Shown here one piece after another: positions 15,104 through 19,360 of a stretch of 19,360 bases of DNA. Position numbers and translations under genes: made by a program. Each line of letters starts with the position of its first letter. The first letter of the stretch is position 1. Source of the DNA: an uncultured Lachnospiraceae bacterium (lineage in GTDB: Bacteria > Bacillota > Clostridia > Lachnospirales > Lachnospiraceae); NCBI GenBank assembly GCA_910589635.1, contig CAJUTD010000058.1, positions 1 through 19,360 of the forward strand, given 5' to 3'. The notes under the pieces were generated by a model. That model saw nothing but the letters and a program-made list of their open reading frames with translations. It made no database searches and was not told where the DNA came from.

Positions 15104-16540
15104 CTAAATCCCTCCAATAGCTTCCTCAAACATTGCCCTCAAGTTGTCATACTGTTCCACACTCTTATCGTGATCGCCTTTTCTCACATTCATTTCCAAA
15201 CGGAAAGCGGCTCTTTTGAGGTCTTTTGGCGCCTGTTCTAACAGTTCCTTGATGTTATGCGCAAAGTTTTCCGCTTTATCCCAGGCTTCCACCTCCATGC
15301 ATAAAATCAATTTCTCCATCTTGCCCCTGATTTCCTGCACATTCTCCGGCGTGCCAAACTGGAAGAACTTCTCCACATTGTCAAATCCGGGCATTTCCTG
15401 ATTCTGATTGATAAATTCAAACTGCTCACCAACAGGTTGGTCTTTTCTCGCCGTCTTCGGCATATGCAGGCGCACAGAAAAAGAAAAACTGCTTCCTTTG
15501 CCCTTTTCACTGTCGAGATGGACACTGCCCTGCATCAGTTCAATCAGCTGCTTTGTGATTGCAAGCCCTAACCCTGTACCGCCATATTTCCTAGTGATAG
15601 AGGCGTCTACCTGTGAAAAGCTCTTAAACAGTTTATCCTTTTCTTCTGGTGAAATGCCAATACCCGTATCTGACACCACAAAAAACAGCTCTATCTCGTC
15701 ATCAAACTGCACAGTCTTCGTTACTTCTATATTTATGTAGCCAACGCTGGTAAATTTTACCGCATTCGATAAAAAATTATTCAAAATCTGCGTCAGACGC
15801 AGCTCATCGCCAATCAAATATTCAGGAATCGTCTTATCAATATTGACCATGATGCGCAGACCCTTGGCATTGATTGCCGGAATGTTGGTCTCCACCGTAT
15901 GGTTTACCATTTTATAAAAATTGAATTCCTTCTGTTCTATGACGAACTTCCCTGCTTCTAACTTGGAGAAATCCAAAATATTATTGATGATGGCAGACAT
16001 GTTGTCGCAGCAACGGATAATGATATCCAGTGTGCCCTTAACTTCTCCCGTAACACCATTTTCTAAAAGATTGGTAACATGTCCGCGGATTCCGTTTACG
16101 GGTGTCCTCAGCTCGTGCGTCACATTCGCTACAAATTCATTGCGGACTTTCATGGTCTCTTCCATTTCTTCTTTCATGCGCACAAGCTTACGCTCCGTCT
16201 CAATCCGCTTGGCAATATTGATGGCAAACAGAAGGTTCTGTCCGCCGCTTCCCTTTATTGTCATCCTCACCGGAAAACACGTTCCATTCTTGCGGTACAT
16301 CATGCCCTCTGTCATCTTTTGTGCCGCCTCCAATGGGAAACTGCCATTTTCCAGATGGAGCTCTGCCGGAAACACTTTCTCCAAGCCAAGCATCTCCCAA
16401 TCCTTCCCATAACCCAACTCTTCCTGGGCCAGGGCATTCCCATAGAGAATTTTCCCATCATCATCAAATCTCAGAATAATTTCTAGGGATGCATCTGCAA
16501 TATTATGGATTATTTCTCCCTGCAACACTTCCTCTCCCAT
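15104..16540 (-). CDS. PAS-domain hybrid-type sensor histidine kinase with Hpt-like tail
   Basis: This 478-residue kinase shows no transmembrane segment and is probably cytosolic. An N-terminal PAS domain (about 8-110) is followed by a short coiled coil. The HisKA H box has His142 in NVTHELRTPVNG. The catalytic domain has N box NNFLSNAVKFT (254-264), DTGIGIS (291-297), FKSFSQVD and GGTGLGLAI (320-328). After a linker, residues about 385-478 resemble a degenerate Hpt domain with His428 in AHNIKE and a FRLEM helix. A GTG at 16549 is possible, but the ATG at 16540 has AGAGG at 8-base spacing and is preferred. The adjacent HD-GYP regulator is the obvious partner. Confidence 0.93.
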   Translation of the reverse strand: MGEEVLQGEIIHNIADASLEIILRFDDDGKILYGNALAQEELGYGKDWEMLGLEKVFPAELHLENGSFPLEAAQKMTEGMMYRKNGTCFPVRMTIKGSGGQNLLFAINIAKRIETERKLVRMKEEMEETMKVRNEFVANVTHELRTPVNGIRGHVTNLLENGVTGEVKGTLDIIIRCCDNMSAIINNILDFSKLEAGKFVIEQKEFNFYKMVNHTVETNIPAINAKGLRIMVNIDKTIPEYLIGDELRLTQILNNFLSNAVKFTSVGYINIEVTKTVQFDDEIELFFVVSDTGIGISPEEKDKLFKSFSQVDASITRKYGGTGLGLAITKQLIELMQGSVHLDSEKGKGSSFSFSVRLHMPKTARKDQPVGEQFEFINQNQEMPGFDNVEKFFQFGTPENVQEIRGKMEKLILCMEVEAWDKAENFAHNIKELLEQAPKDLKRAAFRLEMNVRKGDHDKSVEQYDNLRAMFEEAIGGI

Positions 16541-16672
16541 TGTTCCCACCTCTTTTTGTTACTCGGCAAGTCCGCCTGAATTCGCTTAAAAACCTGCACC
16601 CTTACACAATTCATGGTCAACTGTATCTCCCTATTAAAATGTGTGCATTCGCGCAGTGATGCCACTATATCT

Positions 16673-16701
16673 AGTATACGATTTCAAAAATACGGTGTCA
16701 A
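16673..16701 (-). promoter_or_regulatory. Sigma-A promoter of the kinase / HD-GYP operon
   Basis: On the minus strand TTGACA (16696-16701), a 17-base spacer and TATACT (16673-16678) form a near-consensus housekeeping promoter. Transcription would begin near 16666, giving an untranslated leader of about 120 bases before the kinase ATG. Confidence 0.88.
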
Positions 16702-16786
16702 GAAAAATTTAGATGAACCTGAGTAGACTCTCTCTTAAATGTATCTCGCGGGCAGACGATACGCAGGCCGGCAACAAGGCGTCAAT

Positions 16787-16830
16787 TTAAAACTGCGGCT
16801 CCGACAGAAAATATCCTGCCAAAGCCGCAG
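16787..16830 (-). terminator. Rho-independent terminator of the GH30 gene
   Basis: On the minus strand CTGCGGCT (16830-16823) pairs with AGCCGCAG (16800-16793). An inner GGCAG/CTGTC pairing extends the stem, and TTTTAAATT follows. It begins 18 bases after the stop codon of the GH30 gene. The T tract is short, so efficiency may be moderate. Confidence 0.75.
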
Positions 16831-16847
16831 CCTTATTATAAAAATCT

Positions 16848-19360
16848 CTATTTTACACTTGCCTTCGCAGGAAGCCCCGCTTTCTTTAATATCTTCTTAT
16901 AGCCCTTTGCCTTATTTTTGGGGACACTGACTTTAGCCTTGCCTGCAATACCACTAAACGCCTGCTTTTTCACGGTCTTGAGCTTCTTAGACTTGATATT
17001 CACAGTCTTCAACTTAGTGTCTTTATAGAAAGCCTTGCTGTCAATCGTCGTGATTCCTGTTCCCAGCGTAACGGTAGTCAGCTTCCCATTCGCTGCAAAT
17101 GCAGACGCGCCAATCTTCGTGACATGATTGCCCACCGTAACCTTTTTCAGCTTCGTATTCTTATAAAATGCTTTGCTTGCGATAGCCGTTACTTTGAAAG
17201 TATATCCATTAATCTTGACTGTAGCCGGAATTGTCACAGAAGTATACGTCTTCCTACCTGGTTTCGTAACGGTCACTGTGCCGTTCTTAGCTGCCGATTT
17301 GGTAACTTTATAATACAGTGTGCCCACCTTATGGACTGCATTCTTCTTCGGCACCGGTTTAGCCGCTTTCGTCACAGTCACTGTCGCCACACCATATTTT
17401 GCCTTATCAAACGTAGATTCTGCTTTTACCGTCAATCTCGATGAAGTTTCATTTGCCGCCACCGTCAGCAGGCCCGTACCGCTAATTTTTGTCTGGCTGC
17501 TCTTATTGCCGCTGACACTCCACTTCACCGTCCCAGGCGCGCCATTTTGCACATTGGCCTGCGCTTGGAACTGTTTCGTCTTCCCTGCCTGCACACTGGC
17601 GGTTTTGGGAGTAACGCTTACAGAGTTGACCTGCGGGACCGCTCCTACTGTCACAACTGCTTTCGCAGACTTTGTATTATCAAAAGTGGCTGTTGCCCGC
17701 ACTGTAATCTTCTTTGACGTCTCGTCAGCAGCTATTTTCAACACTCCATTTCTGCTGATTGCCGTGCTATAGCTGTTATTTCCATCTATCGTCCAATCCA
17801 CGGTCTCAGGCGCGCCATTCGTTCCTGCTACTGCCGCAGTAAACTGCTGGCTCTCCCCCGCAGTCATTGCTTTGTTATCAGGTGTTACACTGACGGAAGT
17901 AACGGCCGGCATTCCTTGTAACGCATAAGCATTCTCAACTTTCCATTGCTGAAGCTTAGAATCGCTTGCCGCTGTCTGTATGGCCTTGCCGTCTGCGGAA
18001 AATGCCAGATACAAACCGCTGGTTGCATTTTTAAACTTCACATACTCGCCGCTCGTCTCCATAATCCAGTTCTGGTTATCCTCTTTGGTATCCTGCCAGA
18101 TAATCAGTTCTGTGCCGTCATTAGAAGAACCGCCGTCCACTGCCGCCAGATGGAAGCTCTTGACGTTCATCAGCTTTACGGTATCCTGCGCACCAACTTT
18201 ACTGGGCTGTAAGTACCATTGCTGGTTCGCCTGCCCGCTGTAATCCCAGGCAAATACTTTGGAGAGCGTTGCAGCACCGCCGCCGTTGATGCAGAGGGCT
18301 TTATTCGTCTCGGCATTCTTGATGGACACAATCTTATCCTGAGAAAGTATCTGCCTCATATCTGTCTCCTTACCGGAGAGAGGCGTGCCCTGAGTCGTAA
18401 ACGTATTGATGGAATGTGCCGGAAGCTCCGCCGTCACTTTGCGTCCGTTAAAGTTAATATCTACCTTCTTCGCACTGTTGCTTCCATTTTTTACCAGCAA
18501 AGAAATGGTCCCGTCAGCATTGCGGAATGCAATTTCACGCTGCTCTGCGGAATATACGGAATCTGCTTCCTTATCGGCGTTCGTATTTGGAATATACTCC
18601 TGGTTATAAGTACCGCCGCTTTCAATCCTGCGGGCATTTGCTTTTACGGCGTCGGAATAATGCTTGATGTTATAATACTGCGGATTGATGGTGTATTTCT
18701 TCGTCGTCTCATTTACCGTTATCGGCGCATTCTGCGGCCACGGAGGGGTCGCCGTATTATATCCGCCGGGATTTACACCATCCCATTCCAGAACTAGATT
18801 CCACATATTATAGGCGGAAATTCCGTAGGAAAAATACATATACATAACGTCAAACTGGTACTCTGCATATTGCCAGTCATTATTGCCATTTCCACACATC
18901 GTCTCCGACTGCATCATGCCCTGGTTAAACCCGGTATGGAACAGGGAGCGCGCCTTGTTGTAAGACCACCACTGGAAATTGATACCAGAGATATATTTAC
19001 GCGCTTCCATATCATTCAGCGTCGGGTCCATCAGACTGTCGTCAGAATTCGTAAACGTTCCCAGATAAATCTGTACGCCCAGTTCTTTCATCTGCGGCCC
19101 CAAATATTTGAGAAAATCACGCAGGTTCTCCCCTGTCCAACGTCAGGAAGAATACAACGTCCACATCGTCGGCTCATTTTGCGGCGATACCATATAGATT
19201 TCAATGCCTTCCTTGTCATAAGCCTCGATAAACTTGCGGAAGTACAAGGCATACGCTTTATAATTCTCCTCAGTGCCATGGAACCAGCCGCCAATCAGGT
19301 TTTTATGCGGCGCCGTATTATTCTCTCCCTCTTGCTTCATCCATCTTGGCGGCGACCAGG
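16848..19360 (-). pseudogene. GH30 glycoside hydrolase with ricin-lectin, Ig-like and LRR tail; partial, internal TGA
   Basis: The 5' end lies outside the window. The frame stays open through 837 codons except for one TGA at 19143-19145. Before it, WSPPRWMK and the acid/base motif SPQNEP (Glu codon 19173-19175) identify a GH30 (O-glycosyl hydrolase family 30) barrel. After it, WTGENLRDF, YLGP and the nucleophile in QSETMCG (Glu codon 18903-18905) continue the same barrel. Numbered from the TTG at 19103, the GH30 beta domain ends near 243. A ricin-type lectin (about 253-390) has three QxW-type motifs, two Ig-like repeats of about 90 residues follow (401-488, 493-580), and BspA-type leucine-rich repeats (about 630-730) close a Lys-rich C terminus. 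It is probably secreted and acts on glycans. It may be a fresh pseudogene, a sequencing error or a recoded gene. Confidence 0.85.
19143..19145 (-). other. In-frame TGA inside the GH30 catalytic domain
   Basis: The codon lies ten codons after the catalytic NEP glutamate. Flanking residues (TLYSS before, RWTGENLRDF after) are in the same frame with no base gained or lost. From general knowledge of GH30 sequences a cysteine is common at this point of the loop, so a TGC or TGT to TGA change is the simplest origin. Confidence 0.9.

Larger units (their letters stand above)
16541..16847. other. Intergenic region between the GH30 gene and the histidine kinase
   Basis: About 300 bases without a credible gene. 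In minus-strand order it holds the GH30 terminator, about 90 bases with nothing recognisable, a strong promoter, and a leader of about 120 bases with a GGGAG-like stretch and short hairpins too weak to call. A 34-codon frame from the ATG at 16614 overlaps the kinase start in another frame and is not supported. Confidence 0.6.

Noticed and set aside
16541..16549. GTG start for the histidine kinase
   Set aside because: The purine-rich ribosome binding site directly abuts this GTG, whereas the ATG at 16540 has proper spacing.
16513..16614. 34-codon leader peptide frame ahead of the histidine kinase
   Set aside because: Its GGGAG stretch is about 12 bases from the ATG, it overlaps the kinase start in another frame, and its composition shows no coding or leader-peptide pattern.
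19105..19133. SECIS element after the GH30 TGA
   Set aside because: Only a 5-bp stem with an 11-base loop can be drawn, and it lacks the compact apical loop of characterised bacterial SECIS elements.
19088..19145. Frameshift in the GH30 gene near 19100
   Set aside because: Translation through the junction shows both parts in the same frame. The only interruption is the TGA codon.

Overview
The window reads as a chromosomal segment of a Gram-positive, low-to-mid GC anaerobe of the class Clostridia, most likely a Lachnospiraceae-type gut bacterium. This rests on strong AGGAGG-type ribosome binding sites, canonical sigma-A promoters, a PyrD/PyrK (class 1B) dihydroorotate dehydrogenase, a Ktr-type potassium system, and a secreted glycoside hydrolase with a ricin-lectin, Ig-like and BspA-type leucine-rich tail. 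The family placement is inference. Every protein gene I accept lies on the minus strand, so transcription runs from high to low coordinates.

Layout in transcription order. (1) 19360-16848: a GH30-family secreted glycosidase, cut by the window edge and interrupted by one in-frame TGA (19143-19145), then a terminator. (2) 16540-14026: a PAS histidine kinase with an Hpt-like tail and a response regulator with an HD-GYP output, one base apart, behind a strong sigma-A promoter (16673-16701). (3) 13872-7317: a chemosensory operon cheR, cheB, single-domain response regulator, cheA, cheW, mcp, behind a second strong sigma-A promoter (13928-13956) and ended by an 18-bp terminator hairpin. No flagellar, cheC, cheD or cheX gene is visible, and the MCP has almost no extracellular domain. 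(4) 7250-4417: ktrB, ktrA and a DUF1653 protein, then a terminator. (5) 4056-96: pyrC, pyrF, pyrK, pyrD, covering the dihydroorotase, dihydroorotate dehydrogenase and OMP decarboxylase steps of UMP synthesis, closed by a strong terminator.

The most unusual feature is a family of bipartite palindromic intergenic repeats of about 85 bp. Three arrays occur (4084-4252, 5734-5914, 11798-12031), with a probable relic at 13962-13986. Each full unit folds into two hairpins. Copies in different arrays carry paired, compensatory substitutions in the stems, while units inside two of the arrays are identical over 85 bp. The arrays sit between genes of the same operon (cheB/response regulator, ktrB/ktrA) or in the pyrC leader, so they are probably transcribed and may shape mRNA stability or translation. 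Other points of interest are a terminator arm that could also mask the ktrB Shine-Dalgarno sequence, and the GH30 TGA at a position where I expect a family cysteine.
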